This document shows positions 8,696 to 16,281 of a stretch of 64,000 nucleotides of DNA, piece after piece. Positions within the stretch are counted from its first letter, which is position 1. Each line of letters opens with the position of its first letter. This DNA comes from Mycobacterium marinum (GTDB lineage Bacteria; Actinomycetota; Actinomycetes; Mycobacteriales; Mycobacteriaceae). Made by a program: the position numbers and the translations under genes. The stretch spans positions 4,340,001 through 4,404,000 of the forward strand of contig NZ_CP024190.1 of NCBI RefSeq assembly GCF_003391395.1, in the 5' to 3' direction. Below the pieces are notes generated by a model. The model searched no databases. It had not been told where the DNA came from and saw nothing but the letters and a program-made list of their open reading frames with translations.

Positions 8696-9592
8696 ATGGT
8701 TTCAACGTTGGGCACCGCCTTTGAATCGCGAGGCACCCGCTGCGCGGCTTGGTTCACCCGCCCCGCGGGGCCGGGCCCGTATCCGCTGGTGGTGCTCGCC
8801 CACGGGTTGGGCGCCAACCACACCATGGCCCTGGCCCGATATGAGCGGCACTTCGCCGCCGCCGGCATCGCCACTCTCGCGTTTGACTACCGGAATCTCG
8901 GCGCATCCGATGGCACGCCGCGACAACGACTCAGCCTGCGTCGGCACCGCCAAGACATCGCCGCGGCGCTGGAGTTCGCCCGCTCGCTGCCCGACGTCGA
9001 CGCGAGTCGCGTAGCGCTGTGGGGCACCAGCCTCGGCGCGATGCATGTGCTGCTGATCGCGGCCCGCCGCCGGGACCTTTGCGCGGTCGTCGTGCAATGC
9101 CCCATCGTGGACGGCCCGGCAACGCTGCGCCGGCTAGGGCTGGCGGCGACGCTGCGGGCCGGGCCGGCAATTGTCGAAGATGCCCTGCGCTGCGCCGCCG
9201 GCCTGCGGCGGCGATACATCCCCATAGTCGGACCGCCGGGCAGTCTGGCGGCGGTGACGGCGGCCGGCGCCCTGCAGGGCTGGCGCTCCACCGTCGACCC
9301 GGGAGGGTCCTTCGATAACCGCATCGCCGCGTCAAATCTCCTCGGCATCGGCGTCACCAGCACCAAACGGGCGGCCCGCCAGATCAGCGCGCCGCTACTG
9401 GTGTGCGTTTCCCGCCGGGAGACACTGATGGATCCGCGTCATGCCGAGGTCGTAGCCGGGCGGGCGCCGCGCGGCATCGCGCGCCACTACGACGGTGACC
9501 ATTTCGAGATTTATCATCGACCCCTTGTCGACAGCTTGCTTGCCGACCAGACCGCCTTCTTGCGGGAGCATCTCCATGTCGAAGACACGTAA
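8696..9592 (+). CDS. Alpha/beta hydrolase
   Basis: 298 residues from ATG 8696. The oxyanion stretch VLAHGLGAN is at about 34-41 and the nucleophile elbow GTSLG gives Ser112. A late acidic residue near 255-260 and the His of DGDHFEIYH complete a plausible Ser-Asp-His triad. The shape resembles the YcjY/dienelactone-hydrolase-like group with a cap. No signal peptide, so it is cytoplasmic. It is controlled by the divergent TetR gene and overlaps the following isomerase-type gene by 17 bases, so the two are made together. Substrate unknown; the M. tuberculosis genes at this place (Rv2369c-Rv2371) are not present here. Confidence 0.85.
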   Translation: MVSTLGTAFESRGTRCAAWFTRPAGPGPYPLVVLAHGLGANHTMALARYERHFAAAGIATLAFDYRNLGASDGTPRQRLSLRRHRQDIAAALEFARSLPDVDASRVALWGTSLGAMHVLLIAARRRDLCAVVVQCPIVDGPATLRRLGLAATLRAGPAIVEDALRCAAGLRRRYIPIVGPPGSLAAVTAAGALQGWRSTVDPGGSFDNRIAASNLLGIGVTSTKRAARQISAPLLVCVSRRETLMDPRHAEVVAGRAPRGIARHYDGDHFEIYHRPLVDSLLADQTAFLREHLHVEDT

Positions 9593-10220
9593 CATTCTGC
9601 ACAACAACGATATTCGATTCGTCGAATTCGCCTCCGGCCTGTCGGCGGCCGAGTGGGGCACCCCAAGCCTGTGCGGCGAATGGAGCAACCACGACGTACT
9701 TGCCCACCTGGTGATCGGATATCGGGCCTCATTGCGCATGTTGGCGGCCGGCCTGGTCAGCCAGCGCGGTTCATTCGACCGCGCCAACGCCGCGCTCGCC
9801 ATCGACTTAGCACGGCGACACAATCCGGATGAGTTGATCGCCGAATTCGCCGAGCTCGCGGTCCACCCACGCGGGATCGGACGGGTATTCCCTCGGCGAC
9901 TCTTGCTGGGCGATCACGTGATTCACGAACTTGACATCGCGTTTGCGTTGGACCGAACCCCCACCGTCGGCGTCGACGCCCTGGTCGCCGTGCTGAATAC
10001 CCAAGTGCGGGTCCCGAACCCGTTCGTACCGGCGGCGCAACGGGCACGCGGACTGAGTCTGCGCGCTCACGATGTCGATTGGACCAGCGGCGAAGGCGAT
10101 TGGGCGGTGACAGGCGGCGCCGCCCAGTTGGCTTCGGCACTGGCCGGTCGCCCATGGGCACTCGATCAGCTCAGCGGCAAGGGCGTCGACACGCTGCGAA
10201 CACGAATGCTACTGCACTAG
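9576..10220 (+). CDS. Maleylpyruvate isomerase / mycothiol-dependent enzyme family protein
   Basis: 214 residues from ATG 9576, overlapping the hydrolase end. The start WGTPSLCGEWSNHDVLAHLV and the motif LLLGDHVIHELDIAFAL are signatures of the DinB-like TIGR03083 family, whose three histidines bind a divalent metal. Characterised members use mycothiol as cofactor (maleylpyruvate isomerase) or transfer it. Its partner hydrolase suggests a detoxification or small-molecule degradation pair under the TetR regulator. The family is broad, so the exact reaction cannot be stated. Confidence 0.8.
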   Translation: MSKTRNILHNNDIRFVEFASGLSAAEWGTPSLCGEWSNHDVLAHLVIGYRASLRMLAAGLVSQRGSFDRANAALAIDLARRHNPDELIAEFAELAVHPRGIGRVFPRRLLLGDHVIHELDIAFALDRTPTVGVDALVAVLNTQVRVPNPFVPAAQRARGLSLRAHDVDWTSGEGDWAVTGGAAQLASALAGRPWALDQLSGKGVDTLRTRMLLH

Positions 10221-10242
10221 CGCAGCATTGGCCGCCAGAGGA

Positions 10243-11004
10243 TCACAGGCTCGCAGCACTATCCCAGCGCTCGGTGAGCACGCCGAGCGCCCCCAGCGCC
10301 ACCGCCGCTGCGGTCGACGTCCGCAGCACCGTCGGGCCCAGCCGAACCGAAACCGCTCCGGCGCCTGCTAATGCGTCCATCTCCTCGGGCGCAATTCCGC
10401 CTTCGGGACCGACCACGAGAACCAACGATTTGGCTTGTGCCACAGCAGTATCGACGAGCCGATCGGTTGCCGATTCATGCAATGCCAATACCATCGCACC
10501 CGCTTGCGCCTCAGCGGTGATTCGCCGTATCAGCGCCGCCGTGGATAGCACCCCCTCGACAGGTGGGATGTGCGCGCGGCGGGACTGCCGGGCCGCGGAG
10601 CGCGCGGCCGAGCGCCAGCGGCGCAGCCCCTTGTCGGCCCGGGCTCCTTCCCAGTTGGCCACGCAACGTGCGGCTTGCCAGGCCAGGAATGCGTCCGCAC
10701 CGGCCTCGGTCGCCAATTCGACCGCCAATTCCGAACGTTCGGATTTGGGCAATGCCTGCACCACGGTGACCGCCGGACGCACCGGAGCCACGCTCCAGCG
10801 CTGCAGCACCCGTGCCGTCAACCCGTCCCGCGCTGCGTGCTCGACCACGCAGCGGGCCAGTTCGCCGGCGCCGTCCCCGAGGACCAGCTGCTCACCGGGA
10901 CGGATCCGCCGCACCGTGGCCGCGTGAAAGCCTTCGTCGCCGTCCAGTGCGGCCAGCTCTCCCGCCTCCGGCACTGTGTCGACATAGAACAGCGTTGCCA
11001 CCAT
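10243..11004 (-). CDS. rsmE: 16S rRNA (uracil-1498-N3)-methyltransferase RsmE
   Basis: 253 residues from ATG 11004 (MVATLFYVDTVPE), matching Rv2372c; the longer open frame upstream overlaps dnaJ2 and is not conserved. The N-terminal PUA-like domain (about 1-75) is followed by a SPOUT/trefoil-knot methyltransferase with LVVGPEGGIAPEE and the C-terminal LGPTVLRTSTAAAVAL that bind S-adenosylmethionine. It methylates U1498 in the 30S decoding centre. It follows dnaJ2 with a 28-base gap in the hrcA-dnaJ2-rsmE operon, a standard actinobacterial arrangement. Confidence 0.95.
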   Translation of the reverse strand: MVATLFYVDTVPEAGELAALDGDEGFHAATVRRIRPGEQLVLGDGAGELARCVVEHAARDGLTARVLQRWSVAPVRPAVTVVQALPKSERSELAVELATEAGADAFLAWQAARCVANWEGARADKGLRRWRSAARSAARQSRRAHIPPVEGVLSTAALIRRITAEAQAGAMVLALHESATDRLVDTAVAQAKSLVLVVGPEGGIAPEEMDALAGAGAVSVRLGPTVLRTSTAAAVALGALGVLTERWDSAASL

Positions 11005-11032
11005 CTGCGGGCCCCGGCGACCTGAATCCGCG

Positions 11033-12169
11033 TCAGCGCCCGGAGAAGGTTTCGCGAAGCTTGCTGAACAACCCGCCGCCGGCGGCATGCGACGAGCGAA
11101 TCTCGGCGACGTCACGGCCACGGCGGTTCTTCAGCTCACGCAACAGTTCGGTGTCGCGGTGGTCCAGCCTGACCGGAACCATTACGTCGACGTGCACATG
11201 CAAATCGCCGCGCGCACTGGACCGCAGGTGCGGCATTCCGTGGCCGCGCAGCGTGATCACCGCGGCCGGTTGGGTGCCGGGCGGGATCACAATCTCGCTG
11301 GGCCCGTCCAGGATCGCGTCCAACGTCACGGTGACCCCAAGCGCCGCATCGACCATCGGCACCGAAACCGTGCAGTGCAAATCGTCACCTTCGCGCACGA
11401 AGATGTCGTGGGCCTGCTCATGAACCTCGACGTACAGGTCGCCCGACGGGCCTCCCCCGGGCCCGACCTCCCCCTGGGCGGCGAGCCGGACGCGCATGCC
11501 GTCGCCGACACCGGCAGGAATCTTGACGCTGATCTCGCGGCGGGCCCGCACCCGGCCGTCACCCATGCACTGGTGGCACGGGTCGGGAATGACCACCCCG
11601 ACGCCGCGACAGGTGGGACATGGCCGCGACGTCAGCATTTGGCCGAGCAGCGAACGCTGGACGGTCTGTACTTCCCCGCGGCCGCCGCAGGTGTCACACG
11701 GAATCGGCGCGGAGTCGCCGTTGGTGCCCTTGCCCTGGCAGCGATCACAGAGCACCGCGGTATCGACGGTCACCTGCTTGGTGACACCGGTCGCGCACTC
11801 CTCGAGATCCAGCCGCATCCGCAGCAGCGAATCCGAGCCCGGGCGAACCCGACCAATCGGACCTCGCGATGCCGAGCCGCCACCGAAGAACGCCTCGAAC
11901 ACATCGCCCAGCCCGCCGAAGCCGGAAAAGCCGTTGGCCGCCGCGCCGGCACCTTCCAGCGGGTCACCGCCCAGATCGACGATCCGGCGTTTCTCCGGAT
12001 CGCTGAGCACCTCGTAGGCGACGCTGATCTCCTTGAACTTGGCCTGCGCCGCCTCATCGGGGTTGACATCGGGATGCAGTTCGCGCGCCAACTTGCGATA
12101 GGCGCGTTTGATTTCTGCATCACTAGCGCCCTTGCTCACGCCGAGCAGGCCGTAGTAGTCGCGTGCCAC
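11033..12169 (-). CDS. dnaJ2: Chaperone DnaJ2
   Basis: 378 residues, like Rv2373c (382 aa). The J domain holds HPD at 32-34; a Gly/Phe-rich linker (about 65-105) follows. The cysteine-rich zinc domain has all four CxxCxGxG repeats (CDRCQGKG, CDTCGGRG, CPTCRGVG, CHQCMGDG). Two substrate-binding beta domains close the protein. It stimulates DnaK ATPase and delivers unfolded clients. It is located after hrcA and before rsmE, and is probably under HrcA/heat-shock control like its relatives, although I see no complete CIRCE palindrome in the window. Confidence 0.97.
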   Translation of the reverse strand: MARDYYGLLGVSKGASDAEIKRAYRKLARELHPDVNPDEAAQAKFKEISVAYEVLSDPEKRRIVDLGGDPLEGAGAAANGFSGFGGLGDVFEAFFGGGSASRGPIGRVRPGSDSLLRMRLDLEECATGVTKQVTVDTAVLCDRCQGKGTNGDSAPIPCDTCGGRGEVQTVQRSLLGQMLTSRPCPTCRGVGVVIPDPCHQCMGDGRVRARREISVKIPAGVGDGMRVRLAAQGEVGPGGGPSGDLYVEVHEQAHDIFVREGDDLHCTVSVPMVDAALGVTVTLDAILDGPSEIVIPPGTQPAAVITLRGHGMPHLRSSARGDLHVHVDVMVPVRLDHRDTELLRELKNRRGRDVAEIRSSHAAGGGLFSKLRETFSGR

Positions 12170-12243
12170 GGTTGACTCTTTCCTATGCGAGGTCTTATGC
12201 CGCTGCTACGCGGCTGTCCACAAATTCTGTAGCGAGTGCGCGG

Positions 12244-13275
12244 TCATCGAGCACCCAGCACTTCGCCGATATACAGGGCAACCGCGGCAACACTGGCGAT
12301 AGTTCCCGGATAGTCCATGCGGGTGGGCCCCAGCACACCCATCCCGCCGTAGACCGTGTCATTGCTGCCATAGGCGGTGGACACCATAGAGGTGCCGACG
12401 ATCTGCTCGGCCTCGGTTTCATGGCCGATTCGCACCGTCACCTTGCCGGCTTCCTGCTGTGCCGCCAGTAGCCGCAGCACCACAACCTGCTCTTCGAGGG
12501 CCTCGAGGATGGAGCGCAGCGACCCCCCGAAGTCCGCGGCGTTGCGGGTCAGGTTCGCGGTGCCGCCCATCAGCAACCGCTCCTCGGTGTGTTCCACCAG
12601 CGACTCCAGCAAGACCGTCGCCGATCGGCCCACCGCGTCGCCCAAGCCGCCGGCGCCGCTGAGTTGCCCGGCGAGGTCGGCGACCGCAACCGATGCCGCC
12701 GCCAGTTTCTTGCCCTCCAACGCCTGCCCCAGCAGCTCGCGCAGTTGCGATAGTTGGTGGTCATCGATGACGTCGCCGAGCTCGACGATGCGCTGATCCA
12801 CCCGCCCGGAGTCGGTGATGACCACCATCAGCAGCCGGGCCGGGGTCAGCGCGATCACTTCCAGATGGCGAACCTTTGAGGTCGACAGGGTCGGGTACTG
12901 CACGACGGCAACCTGGCGGGTCAGCTGCGCCAGCAGCCGTACCGCACGGCGCAGCACATCATCGAGGTCGACCCCGGATTCCAGAAAGCCCTGGATGGCC
13001 CGCCGTTCGACCATCGACAGGGGCTTGACATCGTCGAGGCGGTCTACGAACTCGCGGTAGCCCTTCTCGGTGGGCACCCGGCCCGAGCTGGTGTGTGGCT
13101 GGGCGATGTAGCCCTCCGCCTCCAGCACTGCCATGTCGTTGCGTATGGTGGCGCTCGAGACACCGAGGTTGTGCCGCTCGACCAGCGATTTCGAACCGAT
13201 CGGCTCGTGGGTGGCAACGAAGTCGGCGACGATGGCCCGCAGCACCTCGAAGCGGCGCTCGTCAGCAGTTCCCAT
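12244..13275 (-). CDS. hrcA: Heat-shock repressor HrcA
   Basis: 343 residues from ATG 13275, which has a strong AAGGAGGTGAG ribosome site; the earlier in-frame ATG lies upstream of that site. The N-terminal winged helix (about 1-75, with SKSLVERHNLGVSSATIRNDM) binds CIRCE, and a GAF-like dimer domain follows. HrcA represses groES/groEL-type operons until GroEL titration is lost on heat shock. It is near identical to Rv2374c over its length, with conserved C-terminal MDYPGTIASVAAVALYIGEVLGAR. It leads the hrcA-dnaJ2-rsmE operon, with a 74-base gap to dnaJ2. Confidence 0.97.
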   Translation of the reverse strand: MGTADERRFEVLRAIVADFVATHEPIGSKSLVERHNLGVSSATIRNDMAVLEAEGYIAQPHTSSGRVPTEKGYREFVDRLDDVKPLSMVERRAIQGFLESGVDLDDVLRRAVRLLAQLTRQVAVVQYPTLSTSKVRHLEVIALTPARLLMVVITDSGRVDQRIVELGDVIDDHQLSQLRELLGQALEGKKLAAASVAVADLAGQLSGAGGLGDAVGRSATVLLESLVEHTEERLLMGGTANLTRNAADFGGSLRSILEALEEQVVVLRLLAAQQEAGKVTVRIGHETEAEQIVGTSMVSTAYGSNDTVYGGMGVLGPTRMDYPGTIASVAAVALYIGEVLGAR

Positions 13276-13547
13276 CGACTTCTCACCTCCTTGCAGCTGG
13301 CCGGCCGCGTTCATTTTACGGTCTCACCAGTGGCTGACCGCCGACCCGCACAATCGCCGGGCGGCCGACGGCCTACCGCGCCGTGCAGTGCAGATCTGTG
13401 CGTCGTTGCGAACCTCCGGTGCGGCGCAGGCCAGATCGGAGTTTCGCAACCAGTCCATGGAGACTTCAATTCCATCGGACTTGTTGCGACTAGCCTATTG
13501 CGCATGATCCTGTCCGGCATAAACAACGCGTCAGGGACGATCCGCCC

Positions 13548-13862
13548 ATGATTTTCAAGGGCGTGCGGGAAGGCAAGCCATATCCCGAACATGGACTGTC
13601 GTATCGGGATTGGTCCCAGATTCCGCCACAGCAGATACGGCTCGACGAATTGGTCACAACCACCACCGTGCTCGCGTTGGATCGCTTGCTGTCCGAGGAC
13701 TCGACGTTCTATGGCGACTTATTCCCTCATGCGGTGCGGTGGCGGGGCGTCATCTACCTCGAGGACGGCTTACACCGAGCGGTACGCGCGGCGCTGCGTA
13801 ACCGCACCGTGCTGCACGCGCGGGTGTTCGACATGGACATACCGCCGGGCGGTCTGAGGTAG
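13548..13862 (+). CDS. Small conserved protein with ParB-like motif (Rv2375-like)
   Basis: 104 residues almost identical to Rv2375. The segment IYLEDGLHRAVRAALRNRT resembles the DGxHR box of ParB/sulfiredoxin-like nucleotide-binding folds, and the start IFKGVREGKPYPEHGLS is strongly conserved in mycobacteria. It is divergent from hrcA (272-base gap with no other gene visible) and followed after 94 bases by the broken decarboxylase gene. The protein is cytoplasmic, acidic-basic mixed, with no membrane segment. Function unknown; a nucleotide- or DNA-related role is only suggested by the motif. Confidence 0.85.
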   Translation: MIFKGVREGKPYPEHGLSYRDWSQIPPQQIRLDELVTTTTVLALDRLLSEDSTFYGDLFPHAVRWRGVIYLEDGLHRAVRAALRNRTVLHARVFDMDIPPGGLR

Positions 13863-13893
13863 CCACGCCGGCAGCGGGGCTCAGGTCGGTTTG

Positions 13894-13919
13894 GTCACAT
13901 TTTCGTGCCCCCGGGGGTC
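13894..13919 (+). promoter_or_regulatory. Putative ECF41-type promoter
   Basis: GTCACA at 13894-13899 followed after exactly 16 bases by GGTC (13916-13919), 37 bases before the decarboxylase start. ECF41 sigma factors recognise a TGTCACA-type -35 and a CGTC -10 element, and usually drive the neighbouring carboxymuconolactone-decarboxylase-type gene and themselves. The -35 is five-sixths or better; the -10 differs in one base. Inferred from the motif and the adjacent ECF41-like gene. Confidence 0.55.
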
Positions 13920-13956
13920 ATACCCAATAACGACCACCGACCCGTTAGGAGCCGCC

Positions 13957-14555
13957 ATGTCCCGCCTTGTGGGGGTCAGCGACCACGACGCCGGCATAGC
14001 CGCCAAGATCGCGTTCTTCTTCACCAAGCGCAAGCTGGCAAGAATGGCCGGGCTCGCGACGGCCGACATGCTCGAACCGCTGCGGATGTATGCCCACATC
14101 CCCAGATTGCTCAACGCCTACGGCAGGCTGGAACAAGCCGAATCGAAACTGGATGTGCTCACTGCGCGGCACCGGGCCTTGGCCGAATTGAAAGCCGCGA
14201 CCACGGTCGGCTGCCAATATTGCATCGACCTGGGTTAACAGATTGCCCGGGAGTTGGGAATCAGCGACCAGGAGCTCCTGGCGTTGGCCAACTACCGCGA
14301 TGCTTCGTGCTTCTCCGAGGTCGACCGGTTGATCCTGGACTACGCCGCCGCGATAAGTCGCACGCCCGTCGCCGTGAGCGACGAGCTGTTCGCGGCTCTG
14401 CGCGCCCACTTCGACGCGGCTGCGCTGGTCGGGCTTACCCACATCATCACGCTGGGCAACCTGCGCGCCCGGTTCAACATCGCCCTCGGCATCGGGTCCT
14501 CGGGCTTCTCGTCCGACCGGGTCTGCGCGCTGCCCGAGGGGCCGGGCCACCATGA
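13957..14555 (+). pseudogene. Carboxymuconolactone decarboxylase/AhpD-like gene with in-frame stop
   Basis: Start ATG 13957 has a TTAGGAG ribosome site. Translation gives an AhpD-like protein whose CQYC redox pair is at the expected place, then stops at TAA 14236-14238 after IDLG. The same frame resumes at once with IARELGISDQELLALANYR and runs through the rest of the fold to LGNLRARFNIALGIGSSGF. A single C-to-A change in a TCA serine codon would explain the stop. The frame also runs past the sigma-factor start instead of ending near it, so a second change near 14520-14550 is possible. The N-terminal 93 residues could still be made. Such genes are the usual targets and partners of ECF41 sigma factors. 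Confidence 0.75.
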
Positions 14556-15451
14556 CCGATCCGGCATTGCTCGCGCGCTTCCAAGCGGCCAGGCCGCGGC
14601 TGGGTGCGCTGGCCTACCGGATGCTGGGCTCACTTGCCGACGCCGAGGACGTCGTTCAAGAGGCCTGGCTGCGGCTCAACGCCACCACGGACCGCGCCCA
14701 GGGCGCCCAGGAGCTAGTCGATCTCGATGCATGGCTGACCACCGTGGTGGCGCGACTATGCCTGAACCTAGTGCGGGATCGTCGCGGCCGGGGCCGAGAA
14801 GAGCTGGTCGGTCAGCTGCCGGATCCGATCGTGGATGGCGTCGCAGCGTTCGACCCCGAACACCACGCGATGCTGGCCGATGCGGTGGGCCTGGCGCTTT
14901 TTGTCGTGCTGGACACGCTGGCCCCGGCCGAGCGGTTGGCTTTCGTGCTGCATGACGTCTTCGCGGTCCCGTTTGACCAGATCGCACCCATCCTCGAGCG
15001 CACACCCGAGGCGACGCGCAAACTGGCCAGCCGGGCACCGCGCCGGATCGAGCGCGCGGAACCGTTTCCCGACCGCGACCTCTGCGCACAGCGTGAAGTC
15101 GTCGACGCGTTCTTTGCGGCCGGGCGCAGCGGCAACTTCGAGCGCCTGGTTTCGGTGCTACATCCGGACGTGGTGTTGCGCGGCGACTTCGGACCCAACA
15201 CCCCGCGATTTCGAGCCCAGGGCGCAGCCACCGTGGCCAAGCTGGCCCGCAGCTACGCGGGCCCGGAGCGCACGGTGCTCAACGCCCTGGTCAACGGGGC
15301 CGCCGGCGCCGTCATCTCGATCTCCGAGCAGGCATCGGCGGTGATGGGATTTCTGGTGCGCAACGGACGCATCGCAGCGATCGACGTGCTGGCCGATCCG
15401 CAGCGGATCGCCACACTCGATATCAGCGGTCTGAGCGGGCCGGGCGGATAG
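14552..15451 (+). CDS. ECF41-type RNA polymerase sigma factor with SnoaL-like C-terminal domain
   Basis: 299 residues from ATG 14552. Sigma region 2 (ALAYRMLGSLADAEDVVQEAWLRL, about 17-40) and region 4 (LDTLAPAERLAFVLHDVFAVPFDQIAPILERTPEA) are followed by a SnoaL/NTF2-like domain from about 185, the architecture of ECF41 factors, which lack a separate anti-sigma factor and are regulated by this extension. The three diagnostic motifs of ECF41 appear in degenerate form: QLPDP for WLPEP, DFGPN for DGGGR, DPQRI for NPDKL. The gene sits directly behind a decarboxylase/AhpD-like gene, the typical ECF41 partner. A role in an oxidative or envelope response is a family-level inference. Confidence 0.85.
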   Translation: MTDPALLARFQAARPRLGALAYRMLGSLADAEDVVQEAWLRLNATTDRAQGAQELVDLDAWLTTVVARLCLNLVRDRRGRGREELVGQLPDPIVDGVAAFDPEHHAMLADAVGLALFVVLDTLAPAERLAFVLHDVFAVPFDQIAPILERTPEATRKLASRAPRRIERAEPFPDRDLCAQREVVDAFFAAGRSGNFERLVSVLHPDVVLRGDFGPNTPRFRAQGAATVAKLARSYAGPERTVLNALVNGAAGAVISISEQASAVMGFLVRNGRIAAIDVLADPQRIATLDISGLSGPGG

Positions 15452-15488
15452 CCGGTGCTGCGCCTGCGCTATCCGCCCGTGCGGCAGA

Positions 15489-15998
15489 TCAGTGGCCCGC
15501 GGCCTGCAGCAGCTGCATCGCCGAGCTGCGGGACAGCACCCAGCTGCCTTGGTTGACGAACGTCACATTCTGGGTGATCGGCGCGGTGAACTTGGGTCCA
15601 CTGACGGACACGTCGGCGGTCGCGGCGCCGGCGGCAGCCGGTGCAATGTTGGCCACGGTGAACGACAACGGCAGGTCCCCGTTCTTCGCCGCCTTCTTCA
15701 ACTCGTGGTCGGCAAGGCGCGCCTCGGTCCCGCCAATGCCGCCCTCGACCAGACCGCTCTTGCTGGTGAACGAAACGTTGGGGTCAACGAGGCTGTTGAG
15801 CAAGCCGGTCAGCTCGGCGGCCGTCGGGACGTCGGTGGCCGGCGCCGGTGCCGGGTCCTGCGGCAGTGGCGCACCGAAGACGACTGGCTGCACCTGGTAG
15901 GAGGCCCCGGCGGCAGAGGTGACGACGGTCACCCCCGTGACCGCGGCTCCGATCGCGGCCGCCGCTGCCATACCCATGGTGATCGATTTCAGGGTCAT
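15489..15998 (-). CDS. cfp2: Low-molecular-weight secreted antigen CFP2 (Mtb12)
   Basis: 169 residues. An N-terminal signal peptide with a hydrophobic alanine-rich core (about residues 8-32) is followed by the mature domain starting near YQVQPVVFGAPLP. The strongly conserved body contains NSLVDPNVSFTSKSGLVEGGIGGTEARLADHELKKAA and a C-terminal QNVTFVNQGSWVLSRSSAMQLLQAAG, as in Rv2376c. It is an exported, abundant culture-filtrate T-cell antigen; the NTF2-like fold suggests ligand binding but no enzymatic role is known. In M. tuberculosis it neighbours mbtH, whereas here the mbt locus begins with mbtB on this side. Confidence 0.94.
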   Translation of the reverse strand: MTLKSITMGMAAAAAIGAAVTGVTVVTSAAGASYQVQPVVFGAPLPQDPAPAPATDVPTAAELTGLLNSLVDPNVSFTSKSGLVEGGIGGTEARLADHELKKAAKNGDLPLSFTVANIAPAAAGAATADVSVSGPKFTAPITQNVTFVNQGSWVLSRSSAMQLLQAAGH

Positions 15999-16249
15999 GC
16001 TCTCCCCCTTGACTCATCTGTTCTGCGCATGTCGCGACTGTGGTCTCGTCTGTATTTCCCCGGGTCCGCCGCTTCCAAACTAACCGCGAATACCAGGGCT
16101 AGGGTGTGGCACACCTGTGTGCCGGCTATGAGAGTCGCCCACCCGGACGAGAGGTCGGGTCGCCAGGATATCGGTATGACCGCCGAAATCGTTAATGCCG
16201 ACCATCGCCGGTCCATGTTGAGGCGTCTTCATGGTGAATCGCAAAAGGT
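15999..16249. other. Intergenic region between cfp2 and the mbt locus
   Basis: About 250 bases hold the cfp2 promoter and leader on the minus strand. I find no convincing gene: short open frames here lack a ribosome site and are not protein-like. This is also one breakpoint of the rearranged mbt locus relative to M. tuberculosis, because mbtB instead of mbtH abuts cfp2. Confidence 0.5.
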
Positions 16250-16278
16250 TTCATCGACACGCGGCCTGTGTCGATGAA
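16250..16278 (-). terminator. Hairpin terminator after mbtB
   Basis: TTCATCGACAC (16250-16260) and GTGTCGATGAA (16268-16278) form a perfect 11-pair stem with a 7-base loop, three bases after the mbtB stop in the direction of transcription. On the minus strand it is followed by ACCTTTTGC, a weak T tract. It most likely ends the mbtE-F-B transcript; mycobacterial terminators often lack a long T run. Confidence 0.7.
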
Positions 16279-16281
16279 GTA

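Noticed and set aside
12170..12243. CIRCE element near hrcA-dnaJ2
   Set aside because: No TTAGCACTC-N9-GAGTGCTAA palindrome seen in the gap or before hrcA.
15995..16216. Minus-strand frame upstream of cfp2
   Set aside because: Covers the cfp2 promoter and lacks protein character.
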